A stretch of 64,000 nt of DNA from Oenococcus kitaharae (GTDB lineage: Bacteria; Bacillota; Bacilli; Lactobacillales; Lactobacillaceae), in contig NZ_JANJQP010000001.1 of assembly GCF_025758695.1 (NCBI RefSeq), positions 248,001 to 312,000 of the forward strand, read 5' to 3'. The translations under genes were made by a program, and so were the position numbers. Positions 45,057 to 53,927 of this stretch are shown piece after piece. The notes below the pieces were generated by a model. That model searched no databases. It had not been told where the DNA came from and was given only the letters and a program-made list of their open reading frames with translations. How positions within the stretch are numbered: position 1 is the first letter of the stretch; the number at the start of each line of letters is the position of its first letter.

Positions 45057-45689
45057 ATGAAGATAGCCGATATACGCGCTGATTTTCCAGCGCGTTTTCA
45101 ATTTGAAAATGAATTAAGGATGGCTGGTTTTCCAATCATTGCCGGAATTGATGAAGTTGGCCGCGGTTGTGTTGCGGGGCCGGTGATTGCCTGTGCCTGC
45201 ATTCTTCCGGCCGATTTTTCACTGTCCGAAACTTTTGACTCAAAGAGCCTCACTAAAATTAGGCGTCTTGCGATTGAAGCGGAGCTGAAAAAGTCGGTTT
45301 CGGACTTTGCATTTGGTGAGGTACCGGCCGCTGAAATTGATCGAATTAATATTTATCAAGCAGCTAGGCTGGCGATGAAAAAAGCTGTTTTGGCACTGCA
45401 CACTGAACCATCCGCTTTAGTGATTGATGCAATGTCTGTCGATTTGCCCCTTAAACAAGTCAAAATCATCCATGGCGACCGATTATCTAATTCGATTGCA
45501 GCGGCTTCGATCCTTGCAAAGGGTCATAGAGACCAAATCATGGCCAAAATGGCTGAAAAATACCCTGGTTACGGTTTTGAACGTAATGTTGGGTATTTGA
45601 CAAAGGAAGGCAGGAAAGCGCTTTTAGAGTACGGAATCACGCCAATACATAGAAAAACATTTGCACCAGTTTCAAATCTATTGAAATAA
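45057..45689 (+). CDS. rnhB: Ribonuclease HII
   Basis: Removes RNA from RNA-DNA hybrids, including misincorporated ribonucleotides. The 210-residue product has the motif GIDEVGRGCVAGPVIACA with the catalytic Asp-Glu, the Asp in VIDAMSVDLP and the segment HGDRLSNSIAAASILAKGHRDQ. It follows rbgA by 4 nt, a standard arrangement (rbgA-rnhB-dprA-topA). Confidence 0.96.
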   Translation: MKIADIRADFPARFQFENELRMAGFPIIAGIDEVGRGCVAGPVIACACILPADFSLSETFDSKSLTKIRRLAIEAELKKSVSDFAFGEVPAAEIDRINIYQAARLAMKKAVLALHTEPSALVIDAMSVDLPLKQVKIIHGDRLSNSIAAASILAKGHRDQIMAKMAEKYPGYGFERNVGYLTKEGRKALLEYGITPIHRKTFAPVSNLLK

Positions 45690-45714
45690 AACGTAATACA
45701 TAGCAGGAGGCAAC

Positions 45715-46602
45715 ATGAAACTCAGAGAATACCTGCTGCTTTTGCATACTGTTTTAACGACGCCGAAGCAGGAACATTTTATTTATGACTATCTCGTTAA
45801 TAATCAGATCGCGGAGAAAGATTTGCCGCTGGGGCGGGCCGAATTTACAGATTTATTAATGAAATATGACAACTATCATTTTTTGCAAACAACTGTCGTG
45901 AATGATTACATGACGTTAGCTGAAAAATTTGTGAATTTCAAAGAGAAATATGCACAATTACCATTTCTAGCCATTTGCGACCGGCAATATCCTCGACAAT
46001 TGAGAGAATCCTACGAAGCACCTGTCATTCTGTTTTATCAAGGTGATCTTGCATATCTGTCTGCGCCTTTGCTGACGATTGTCGGCACTAGAACCATGTC
46101 GGACTACGGCCGAAAAACATTAGAGACATTTATTCCGGAATTAACTGCTGCCGGTGTCACAATCGTTTCGGGACTGGCAAAGGGCGTTGATGCTTATGCG
46201 CAACAGTTGGCAATAGCTGAAAATGGCAGGACTATCGCAGTGATCGGAAACGGTTTAGACATCTGTTATCCTGCTGAAAATCGCAGCCTGCAGCATCAAA
46301 TCGGTGAAAAGGGGTTATTACTTTCGGAATATTTCCCGGAGGTCAGACCTAAACAACACCATTTCCCCGCTAGAAACCGTATTTTGGCAGCTTTGTCATC
46401 TGCAACCCTTGTCATCGAAGCACAAGAACGTTCCGGCAGCCTGATCACGGCCGCATATGCGACACAGGAAAATAGGAACGTACTAGCAGTCCCTGGCAAC
46501 ATTAATGGCGGCTGTTCTGCCGGAACTAATCAGCTAATTGCGGCTGGTGCGCGTCCCGCTTTAAAACTTGACGATATTTTAAATGAAATTATCTGTTACT
46601 AA
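45715..46602 (+). CDS. dprA: DNA processing protein DprA
   Basis: Loads RecA on incoming single-stranded DNA during transformation. The 295-residue product has the Rossmann-like core: TIVGTRTMSDYGR, IVSGLAKGVDAYAQQLA, VIGNGLDICYPAENR, HHFPARNRILAALS and VEAQERSGSLITA. Shine-Dalgarno GCAGGAGG precedes the ATG. Other competence genes are not in this window, so competence cannot be judged here. Confidence 0.95.
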   Translation: MKLREYLLLLHTVLTTPKQEHFIYDYLVNNQIAEKDLPLGRAEFTDLLMKYDNYHFLQTTVVNDYMTLAEKFVNFKEKYAQLPFLAICDRQYPRQLRESYEAPVILFYQGDLAYLSAPLLTIVGTRTMSDYGRKTLETFIPELTAAGVTIVSGLAKGVDAYAQQLAIAENGRTIAVIGNGLDICYPAENRSLQHQIGEKGLLLSEYFPEVRPKQHHFPARNRILAALSSATLVIEAQERSGSLITAAYATQENRNVLAVPGNINGGCSAGTNQLIAAGARPALKLDDILNEIICY

Positions 46603-46637
46603 TTTAGATACTTGACAGCTAGTGTAGACTGATATTC

Positions 46638-48659
46638 GTGGCAACTAAAAAAACAAAAGCAAAAAAACTAGTCATCGTTGAAAGTCCGGCCAAGGCACGC
46701 ACGATTGAGAATTATCTAGGCAAAGACTACGAGGTTTTGGCTTCAATGGGGCATATTCGTGATCTTCCTAAATCTCAGCTTGGCGTTGATACGAACAATA
46801 ACTATGAACCGAGATATATTAATATTCGCGGCAAAGCGCCGCTGATCAATTCGTTGAAAAAAGCTGCTAAGGCTGCCTCTACCGTTTACGTGGCTTCTGA
46901 CCCGGATCGTGAAGGCGAAGCAATTGCTTGGCATTTAGGACATATCCTTGGTCTTCCTGAGGATGGCAAGAATCGTGTCACTTTTAACGAAATCACAAAG
47001 CCTGCCGTTAAAGAGGCCTTTAAGCATCCCCGCAGTATCGAACATGATTTGGTTGATGCTCAGCAGGCGCGACGCGTCTTGGACCGTTTAGTCGGTTATT
47101 CGATCAGTCCGATCCTTTGGCAGAAAGTTAAACGTGGTTTATCAGCGGGTCGCGTGCAATCAGTTGCGCTGGGATTAATTCTCGATAAAGAGAAAGAGAT
47201 TTCAGCATTCGTACCTGAGGAATATTGGAGTCTAGCGGCAATATTTAAAGCAGGCAGACAAGAATTTTCAGCTGATTTCTATGGTTTGAATGGCAAAAAA
47301 ACCAAATTAGAAAGACAGTCTGCCGTCGCTGAAGTTCTCAAGCAGATTGATACAAAAAAAGATTTTGAAATTAGCGACCTGCAAACCAAAGAGTCGAAAA
47401 GGAATGCACCAAATCCGTTTACAACTTCAACTTTGCAGCAGACAGCTAACTCGCAGTTGAATTTTCATGCCCGGAAAACCATGCAGATTGCACAGGGCTT
47501 GTACGAAGGAATCAGTTTGCCGAAAATCGGTCACGTGGGCCTGATTACGTATATGCGTACCGATTCTACTCGCTTGTCGCAAACGGCACAGGAAATGGCG
47601 AAGGACTTCATTTTGGCGGAATTCGGTGAAAATTATTATCATCGCCATAACTTGGTCAAAAAATCAGATTCGATTCAGGATGCCCACGAAGCTGTCCGGC
47701 CGACAGATGTTAAGCGCACGCCGGAGTCTTTGAAAACGATTCTCACGCGCGACCAATACCGCCTTTACAATCTTATCTGGTCACGCTTTGTCGCTAGCCA
47801 AATGAGCGAACAAAAACTTGAAAATCAATCACTTATGATTGTCCAAAAACAAGCAACATGGCGAGCAACTGGCATTAAGGTTCTATTTGACGGCTGGACG
47901 AAAGTGATGAAGACGTCATCGACGAAAAATAATATTCTGCCAGCTTTAAAAATCGGTGATCACGTTCAAATGGTTTCCAATCTGCCTGAACAGCACTTTA
48001 CTCAGCCACCGGCGAGATATACTGAAGCAACTTTGATTCGCGCTCTAGAGGAACTTGGCGTCGGCCGTCCTTCGACTTATGCGCCAACAATGGATACGCT
48101 GCAAAGGCGCGGTTATATTGGTTTTGATCAGAAGAAAATTGTGCCGACCGATTTGGGTGACATCGTTCAAGGTGTGGTCGTTAAATCTTTTCCAGAAGTG
48201 ACTGATAAAAAATTCACCTCCAAGATTGAGAGCGAGTTGGATAAAGTCGAGACTGGCAGTGCAAAATGGCAAAAAGTGATTGATGAATTCTATCGACCCT
48301 TCAGTAAAGAAGTTGATGCAGCTGTTGAAAACTTAGAAAAAGTCCCAATCTATGACCGGATCGCGCCGGAATTGTGTGATAACTGCGGCGGTTTGATGGT
48401 CATTCGGCGATCAAGGCGAGGCGAGTTTTATGCTTGTGCACGTTTTCCTGATTGTCATGGCACTAAATCGATTGTTGAACAAATTGGCATGAAATGTCCG
48501 AAATGCGGTATTGGCGATGTGGTCGTCAAACACACAAAACGCGGACGTGTCTTTTATGGTTGTTCACGTTATCCGGAATGCGACTTTGCCAGCTGGACAA
48601 AACCAAAACCGGCTGAAGATAGTGATGACACACAGACAGAAGTAAAAAGCAGTAATTAA
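46638..48659 (+). CDS. topA: DNA topoisomerase I
   Basis: Relaxes negative supercoils by single-strand passage. The 673-residue product has the TOPRIM domain (VIVESPAKARTIENYLG, ASDPDREGEAIAWHL), the catalytic Tyr region GLITYMRTDSTRLS and two zinc ribbons at the C-terminus (CDNCGG...FPDC and CPKCG...YPEC). The zinc ribbons are intact, in contrast to those of PolC, RecO and DnaG. The start is a GTG at 46638 without a Shine-Dalgarno; TAGACT lies 7 nt upstream and a TTGACA at 46612 does not have good spacing to it. Confidence 0.96.
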   Translation: MATKKTKAKKLVIVESPAKARTIENYLGKDYEVLASMGHIRDLPKSQLGVDTNNNYEPRYINIRGKAPLINSLKKAAKAASTVYVASDPDREGEAIAWHLGHILGLPEDGKNRVTFNEITKPAVKEAFKHPRSIEHDLVDAQQARRVLDRLVGYSISPILWQKVKRGLSAGRVQSVALGLILDKEKEISAFVPEEYWSLAAIFKAGRQEFSADFYGLNGKKTKLERQSAVAEVLKQIDTKKDFEISDLQTKESKRNAPNPFTTSTLQQTANSQLNFHARKTMQIAQGLYEGISLPKIGHVGLITYMRTDSTRLSQTAQEMAKDFILAEFGENYYHRHNLVKKSDSIQDAHEAVRPTDVKRTPESLKTILTRDQYRLYNLIWSRFVASQMSEQKLENQSLMIVQKQATWRATGIKVLFDGWTKVMKTSSTKNNILPALKIGDHVQMVSNLPEQHFTQPPARYTEATLIRALEELGVGRPSTYAPTMDTLQRRGYIGFDQKKIVPTDLGDIVQGVVVKSFPEVTDKKFTSKIESELDKVETGSAKWQKVIDEFYRPFSKEVDAAVENLEKVPIYDRIAPELCDNCGGLMVIRRSRRGEFYACARFPDCHGTKSIVEQIGMKCPKCGIGDVVVKHTKRGRVFYGCSRYPECDFASWTKPKPAEDSDDTQTEVKSSN

Positions 48660-48692
48660 AAACCTTTCATTTTTAAATGAGAGGTTTTTTCT
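48659..48692 (+). terminator. Terminator after topA
   Basis: AAAACCTTTCATTT and AAATGAGAGGTTTT (about 48659-48688) form a 14-bp stem with one G-U pair and a short loop, ending in a T-run. The stem is long and AT-rich. It is adjacent to the end of the minus-strand gene that follows. Confidence 0.75.
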
Positions 48693-48710
48693 AGCAGACA
48701 TGGTGCGTGA

Positions 48711-49280
48711 TCACCAGTTGCTGTTTACAAAGGCTTGTGTCGCAGTAATGACAACATAGATCGTCAAGCCTGTAAACAAAGTGACAACTAAAATCCTGAT
48801 CGGGTGTCGTGCTGCCCTTGCTACTGGCTGCATCATATTTTGATTGACAAATGAATCAAGGATTGACAATTGTTTTTTGACTGCCGGTTCAAGTTGGATG
48901 GCAAGGTGTTTTTCGATTAGGGCGAGTGTGCTGCTCAATGCTTTTGTGTGGACTGAAGCCCAAGAGGCAAAGAGATTAATTTGTCTAGCGATATTTGCCA
49001 GACTGTTTTTAAAATATCCCGATCTTGCCCAAAAGGCTGAAAAACTCGTGACAGTCATCGGTAGGGCTGCAAAAGCTGGCGCAGATACCTGGGTAGCGGC
49101 AGCTAATTGTGCATTATGTTTCATCCGATCCGTAAAATTCACTTGTGCGATCAGGCAATGGTCATATAGGTCAACCGTCTTTTGCCGAAAAAAATGCAGC
49201 TTTTTAAGTGCGCTATTTTTCCACAATTCGCTGCTTAAACGAATGTTTTCTACTGGATTAATTGATGAAATTTCTGTCAT
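48711..49280 (-). CDS. Unknown membrane-anchored protein
   Basis: A 189-residue protein that I do not recognise. It is predicted mostly helical, with Lys and Arg scattered along residues 10-60, an alanine-rich middle (AQLAAATQVSAPAFAALP), a long helical stretch (about 90-150) and a C-terminal membrane helix IRILVVTLFTGLTIYVVITA (about 162-182). It has a Shine-Dalgarno-like AGAGGC 7 nt before the ATG. The overlapping + strand frame at 48844-49326 has no start signal and is poorer. It sits convergent to topA, where trmFO often lies in related bacteria. No function is assigned. Confidence 0.6.
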   Translation of the reverse strand: MTEISSINPVENIRLSSELWKNSALKKLHFFRQKTVDLYDHCLIAQVNFTDRMKHNAQLAAATQVSAPAFAALPMTVTSFSAFWARSGYFKNSLANIARQINLFASWASVHTKALSSTLALIEKHLAIQLEPAVKKQLSILDSFVNQNMMQPVARAARHPIRILVVTLFTGLTIYVVITATQAFVNSNW

Positions 49281-49418
49281 GATTAAGCCTCTAACAGAAT
49301 CTTATCGGTGTATGTCCAATCCATAAAGGCCAATTAAAAACGCTTAATGACTTTTACTAATTCATAAGATAACGGGACAAAAACGCACAATAACAAACTG
49401 GCATTTATAATAGTCTCA

Positions 49419-50342
49419 ATGACGGATTATGCAGAACAAATGACGCTTTACCGCGACTATCTATTGTCAGAACGTCAATATTCAAAGAAAACCGCACAGG
49501 CTTATCTTTCTGATATTCAAGAATTTGTCCATTTTTTTGATCAAAATGGGGGATTTAAGCAGTTTTCCAAGATCGATAGATTTGATGTCCGTATTTTTTT
49601 GAATCACTTGTATGAAATGCATCTTGCTAAAAGCACAATCGCACGAAAGATATCAAGTCTGCGCACATTTTACGGTTTTTTACTCGATAATGATTTTCTA
49701 ACTCAAAATCCCTTTTTTGGAATTGAATTTAGATCAAAAAATAAAAAACTGCCTCAATTCCTTTACCCCAATGAAATATTGGATTACTTGCGCAGTGCCG
49801 GCAGTCCCAAGGATTCGCAGCATTTGCGGGATCTGGCATTGGTAGAACTTTTATATGCGAGCGGCATGCGAATCTTTGAGCTGACGAATTTGACATTTTC
49901 GCAAATTGATTTGGCAAATCGCATGCTGAATATTATCGGAAAAGGGAACAAACAACGGATTATTCCTTTTGGAAAGCCGGCCGCTCAAGCGCTTCAAAAA
50001 TATTTTCCCTGGCGGCAGGAACAAATGGCAAGATTCGGCCAGCAGCACGATTTTGTCTTCATTAATACTCGAGGCCGGCAGATGACTGAAACGGGTGCTG
50101 AATATATTCTCAAACAAATTTCTCAAAGATCGACACTTACCGGCTCAGTTCATCCCCACATGCTGCGCCATTCCTTTGCAACGCATATGTTGAACAATGG
50201 TGCTGATATCCGAACTGTCCAAGAGCTGCTGGGGCATGCTAGCCTGTCGACAACACAAATCTATACACACATCACGACAAAAAACCTGCAGGAAAGCTAC
50301 GAAAAATTTTTCGATCGGGCTAAAATAAAACATGATGACTGA
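49419..50342 (+). CDS. xerC: Tyrosine recombinase XerC
   Basis: Partner of XerD in dif recombination. The 307-residue product has the N-terminal core-binding domain (YLLSERQYSKKTAQAYLSDIQEF) and the catalytic motifs ASGMRIFEL, HPHMLRHSFATHML, LLGHASLSTTQIYTHI. Position after topA supports XerC. No Shine-Dalgarno; TATAAT (49406-49411) lies 7 nt before the ATG, suggesting a leaderless mRNA. hslVU and codY, which follow in many relatives, are absent. Confidence 0.93.
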   Translation: MTDYAEQMTLYRDYLLSERQYSKKTAQAYLSDIQEFVHFFDQNGGFKQFSKIDRFDVRIFLNHLYEMHLAKSTIARKISSLRTFYGFLLDNDFLTQNPFFGIEFRSKNKKLPQFLYPNEILDYLRSAGSPKDSQHLRDLALVELLYASGMRIFELTNLTFSQIDLANRMLNIIGKGNKQRIIPFGKPAAQALQKYFPWRQEQMARFGQQHDFVFINTRGRQMTETGAEYILKQISQRSTLTGSVHPHMLRHSFATHMLNNGADIRTVQELLGHASLSTTQIYTHITTKNLQESYEKFFDRAKIKHDD

Positions 50343-51222
50343 ATATAAACTATCTAACAATTTTCTCAAGGTGACAATTTCCTCGGCTGGTGCCGAAGTC
50401 ACTTCCGTCAAAGCTGCCAATGGCGGTTACGAGTATTTATGGCAGGCAGATCCAAAAGTTTGGAAGCGGCACGCACCTATTTTGTTTCCAATCGTTGGGC
50501 GTCTTCAAGATGACAGCTACCTTTATGAAGGCAAACGATATCATATGTCCCAGCATGGTTTTGCTCGTGATTTTGACTGGCAGCTTGTAGCGCAAGACGA
50601 TGAAAGTTTAACTTTAGGTTTTCAATCGAACCCCGAAACATTGGTAAAATATCCCTTTGATTTTGCACTGGAAGCTCATTATGAGCTGGTGGGTTTTCAG
50701 TTGCGAGTCTCTTATCAGGTCGCTAATCGCAGTGACCGCCTCATGCCTTTTTCTATTGGCGGGCATCCTGCCTTCAATGCCGATTTCAACGATGCACAGA
50801 CAAGTGTGACCGCTAATGAGCAGACCTTTACACGTTACGTATTGGCTGGCAATTATTTGAATCCTCAGCCGATTGGCAAATTTAGTTTTTCATCCGTTCA
50901 CAAAATTCAAAGATCCGATTTCATTAATGACGCGATCATTTTAAAAGCCGATAAACCTTATACCGAGTTGTTTTTACAGGCAAATATGAAAAAAGAGGAT
51001 CCAAGCCAAAGAAGTGTGCGGATCGCCGTTGCGGCTGAAAATGTTGATTTCTTCGGAATATGGTCAAAAAGTTCACAAGGAGCGAATTTTGTGGCTTTGG
51101 AACCATGGTGGGGAGTGGCAGACACAACTGACAGTGATCAGCAGATTGATCACAAGTTAGCAATCAAAAAACTGCCAGCAGGTGAAAAACAGCTTTTCCA
51201 TTATTCAATGAGTTTTCTTTGA
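50335..51222 (+). CDS. Aldose 1-epimerase family protein (LacX-like)
   Basis: A galactose-mutarotase-fold protein of 295 residues that probably interconverts sugar anomers. Segments typical of the GalM/LacX group: AGAEVTSVKAANGGYEYLWQADP, RHAPILFPIVGRL, MSQHGFARDFDW and PFSIGGHPAFN. The ATG at 50335 overlaps the xerC stop; a second ATG 3 nt earlier is possible. No Shine-Dalgarno; TAAAAT lies 8 nt upstream. Its last 18 nt overlap plsY on the opposite strand. Confidence 0.85.
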   Translation: MTEYKLSNNFLKVTISSAGAEVTSVKAANGGYEYLWQADPKVWKRHAPILFPIVGRLQDDSYLYEGKRYHMSQHGFARDFDWQLVAQDDESLTLGFQSNPETLVKYPFDFALEAHYELVGFQLRVSYQVANRSDRLMPFSIGGHPAFNADFNDAQTSVTANEQTFTRYVLAGNYLNPQPIGKFSFSSVHKIQRSDFINDAIILKADKPYTELFLQANMKKEDPSQRSVRIAVAAENVDFFGIWSKSSQGANFVALEPWWGVADTTDSDQQIDHKLAIKKLPAGEKQLFHYSMSFL

Positions 51223-51825
51223 TGACCAGTAGGGGAAACCGAAGGGTATTTTAGATTCAGTCCCGCATTTGATGCGTTTGATATTTTCCCGATGTGCATA
51301 AATTGTGACAGCACAGGCAATCACACAAATAACTGATAGAAACAGATCGCCAATAAAAAACGAATAAACTGTGCCTAGAACAAAACTCGTGATTGATGCA
51401 AGGCTCATGGTTGACGTCAGCAGGAGTGTGAGAAGCAAAATCACAGCGCAGACCAGTAGGAACTGCCAATTATAGCCCAACATAACGCCTGCAGTCGTCG
51501 CGACGGCCTTGCCACCATGAAAATGCATAAAGATAGAAAAACAGTGTCCCAGAACTGCAACGAGACCGAAAATTAACGGATTGACGTCATGAAAACCCAG
51601 CATCCCTGGCAATAAAGTCGCAATAGTTCCCTTTGCGATGTCTAAAATCATAACAACGATGCCAGCTTTGATTCCTAAAGTACGGAAGGCGTTTGTTGTC
51701 CCAATATTTCCGGATCCCATATCGCGGATGTCCTCATGATAAAAAATTTTTCCAATCCAATAGCCGGACATGATAGAACCAATCAAATAGGCTGGGATTA
51801 TATAGATTATTGCTTTGAAAATCAC
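51205..51825 (-). CDS. plsY: Glycerol-3-phosphate acyltransferase PlsY
   Basis: Membrane enzyme that transfers acyl phosphate to glycerol-3-phosphate, the first step of phospholipid synthesis. The 206-residue product has several helices and the motifs GSGNIGTTNAFRTLG, GHCFSIFMHFHGGKAVATTAG near residue 92. Start is a GTG at 51825, with no Shine-Dalgarno but TATACT 6 nt upstream and TTGCAA 18 nt further, a leaderless layout. It is divergent from parE, the conserved lactobacillal arrangement, and converges on the epimerase gene with an 18-nt overlap. Confidence 0.95.
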   Translation of the reverse strand: MIFKAIIYIIPAYLIGSIMSGYWIGKIFYHEDIRDMGSGNIGTTNAFRTLGIKAGIVVMILDIAKGTIATLLPGMLGFHDVNPLIFGLVAVLGHCFSIFMHFHGGKAVATTAGVMLGYNWQFLLVCAVILLLTLLLTSTMSLASITSFVLGTVYSFFIGDLFLSVICVIACAVTIYAHRENIKRIKCGTESKIPFGFPYWSSKKTH

Positions 51826-51831
51826 TCAATA

Positions 51832-51880
51832 AGTATAGCGTGCTTTTTGTTTGACTTGCAAAAAATAACTCAAATAGTGT
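51832..51880. promoter_or_regulatory. Back-to-back promoters of plsY and parE
   Basis: Minus strand: -35 TTGCAA (51856-51861), 18-nt spacer, -10 TATACT (51832-51837), then 6 nt to the plsY GTG. Plus strand: -35 TTGACT (51851-51856), 18-nt spacer, -10 TAGTGT (51875-51880), about 43 nt to parE ATG. The two -35 boxes overlap at one base, so the polymerases should compete. Confidence 0.55.
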
Positions 51881-51923
51881 ATCTTTACAAACTGATAGCG
51901 AATGAATGTTCGCACGGGTGGCT

Positions 51924-53927
51924 ATGACGCAAAAAAACACAAACACATACGACGAATCAGATATTAAAATTTTAGAGGGCCTAGAGGCTGTTCGTGTCCG
52001 GCCCGGTATGTATATCGGCTCGACTGACAGCCGAGGCCTGCATCATTTAGTATGGGAAATTGTTGACAACGCTGTTGATGAAATCCTGGCTGGTTTTGGC
52101 GACAGTATTCAAGTCACAATACATAAGGACAATTCGATCACGGTTGTTGATCACGGTCGTGGTATGCCAGTGGGGATGCATGCATCGGGCAAGCCGACAC
52201 CCGAAGTCATTTTGACTGTTTTGCATGCTGGCGGAAAATTCGGCCAAGGCGGCTACAAAACATCCGGCGGCCTGCATGGCGTCGGTTCTTCTGTCGTGAA
52301 TGCCTTATCTGAAAGTCTCACCGTGGAAATTAATCGTGATGGCTACAAGTATCGTGAACACTTTATTAATGGCGGGCATCCGGACGGCAGCCTGAAAAAG
52401 ATTGGTAAAACACGCGACCAGACCGGCACGACAATCACTTTCAAACCAGATCCAAAGATTTTTTCGACAACCACATACAAGTTTCAAACAATTTCTGACC
52501 GTTTGCGCGAGTCAGCTTTTTTGCTAAAGGGTATCCGTATCGTTCTGACTGATGAACGAACAGAGCCAGCAACGGTAGAAGAATTCTGCTATAAGGACGG
52601 TATTAAAGAATTTGTCAGTTATTTAAATGAAGGAAAGTCGGTTATCGGCAACATGATGTATTTCGATGGCAGCCAGCAAGGAATCGAAGTCGAAGTTGCT
52701 GCTCAATATAATGATGGTTATTCCGAAACACTGCTTTCTTTTGTCAATAATGTCCACACACCGGATGGCGGAACTCATGAGACTGGTTTTAGAACAGCTT
52801 GGACAAAAGCTTTTAATGACTACGCCCGTAAAATTGGTCTTTTAAAAGAAAAAGATGCCAATTTCGAAGGCTCGGACGTCCGTGAAGGGCTTGCAGTCGT
52901 GATTAATCTTCGTATCCCTGAAGATATTTTACAATTTGAAGGTCAGACCAAAGAGAAATTAGGCACGATGGAAGCCCGCTCGGCCGTTGATTCTGTGTTA
53001 TCTGAACAATTAGGCCGTTATCTGATGGAGAACGGCGATTTTGCTCAAAATCTCGTCCGAAAAGCGCTGCGTGCTCGTGAAGCTAGACAAGCTGCACGAA
53101 AAGCACGTGATGAATCACGCAGCGGCAAAAAGAAAAAAGGCAAGGAACATTTGCTGTCTGGTAAATTAACACCTGCTCAATCTAAAGATGCCTCTAAAAA
53201 CGAACTTTTTCTCGTCGAAGGAGATTCAGCCGGCGGTTCAGCCAAACAAGGACGGGCTCGTAAATTTCAGGCCGTGCTGCCTTTAAGAGGTAAAGTTCTG
53301 AATACAGAAAAAGCCAGTCTGGATGAATTGCTGAAGAATGAAGAAATCAGCACAATGATTTACACAATCGGTGCGGGTGTCGGGTCTGATTTCAGTTTGA
53401 AAGACGCCGCCTATAATAAAGTGATTATTATGACCGATGCCGATGATGATGGTGCTCATATTCAGACCCTACTACTGACTTTCTTTTATAAATATATGCG
53501 GCCGCTTGTCGAAGCTGGCCGTGTTTACATTGCGCTGCCGCCTTTATATAAAGTCACAGCCGGTAGTGGCAAACGCAAAACTGAAGATTTTGCCTGGACC
53601 AACGAACAATTAGCCGGCCTGACAAAAAAAGCTGCCCGTGGTTATGCAATCACACGTTATAAAGGATTAGGCGAAATGGATGCCAGCCTGCTTTGGGAAA
53701 CAACAATGGATCCTGACCATCGTACCTTGATCCGTGTCAGGATTGAAGATGCTGCTTTAGCTGAAAAGCGGGTCACGGTGTTAATGGGAGACCAAGTAGC
53801 ACCGAGAAGAAAATGGATTGAAGATAATGTCGCTTTTTCTTTGGACGAAGCTGGGTCAATTCTAGATACAGTCAATGGCAACGATGGAACCTACCACCCG
53901 GAGCTTAACGAAAAGGAGCCTATTTAA
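51924..53927 (+). CDS. parE: DNA topoisomerase IV subunit B
   Basis: ATPase subunit of topoisomerase IV, which decatenates sister chromosomes. The 667-residue product (from ATG 51924) has the GHKL domain (EIVDNAVDEILAG, GRGMPVGMH, GGLHGVGSSVVNALS), the transducer and TOPRIM regions (EGDSAGGSAKQGR, TDADDDGAHIQTLL). The frame extends to an ATG at 51906, but the inner ATG has GGGTGG as its Shine-Dalgarno and matches family starts. It ends one base into parC (TAATG). Confidence 0.95.
   Translation: MTQKNTNTYDESDIKILEGLEAVRVRPGMYIGSTDSRGLHHLVWEIVDNAVDEILAGFGDSIQVTIHKDNSITVVDHGRGMPVGMHASGKPTPEVILTVLHAGGKFGQGGYKTSGGLHGVGSSVVNALSESLTVEINRDGYKYREHFINGGHPDGSLKKIGKTRDQTGTTITFKPDPKIFSTTTYKFQTISDRLRESAFLLKGIRIVLTDERTEPATVEEFCYKDGIKEFVSYLNEGKSVIGNMMYFDGSQQGIEVEVAAQYNDGYSETLLSFVNNVHTPDGGTHETGFRTAWTKAFNDYARKIGLLKEKDANFEGSDVREGLAVVINLRIPEDILQFEGQTKEKLGTMEARSAVDSVLSEQLGRYLMENGDFAQNLVRKALRAREARQAARKARDESRSGKKKKGKEHLLSGKLTPAQSKDASKNELFLVEGDSAGGSAKQGRARKFQAVLPLRGKVLNTEKASLDELLKNEEISTMIYTIGAGVGSDFSLKDAAYNKVIIMTDADDDGAHIQTLLLTFFYKYMRPLVEAGRVYIALPPLYKVTAGSGKRKTEDFAWTNEQLAGLTKKAARGYAITRYKGLGEMDASLLWETTMDPDHRTLIRVRIEDAALAEKRVTVLMGDQVAPRRKWIEDNVAFSLDEAGSILDTVNGNDGTYHPELNEKEPI

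Noticed and set aside
48844-49326. 160-codon + strand frame opposite the unknown membrane protein
   Set aside because: Cysteine- and arginine-scattered translation without membrane helix or Shine-Dalgarno; the minus-strand frame has a Shine-Dalgarno and a plausible C-terminal helix.
49281-49418. dif-like site near xerC or xerD
   Set aside because: I looked for a 28-bp Xer site with 11-bp arms near both recombinase genes and saw none; Xer genes are rarely next to dif.
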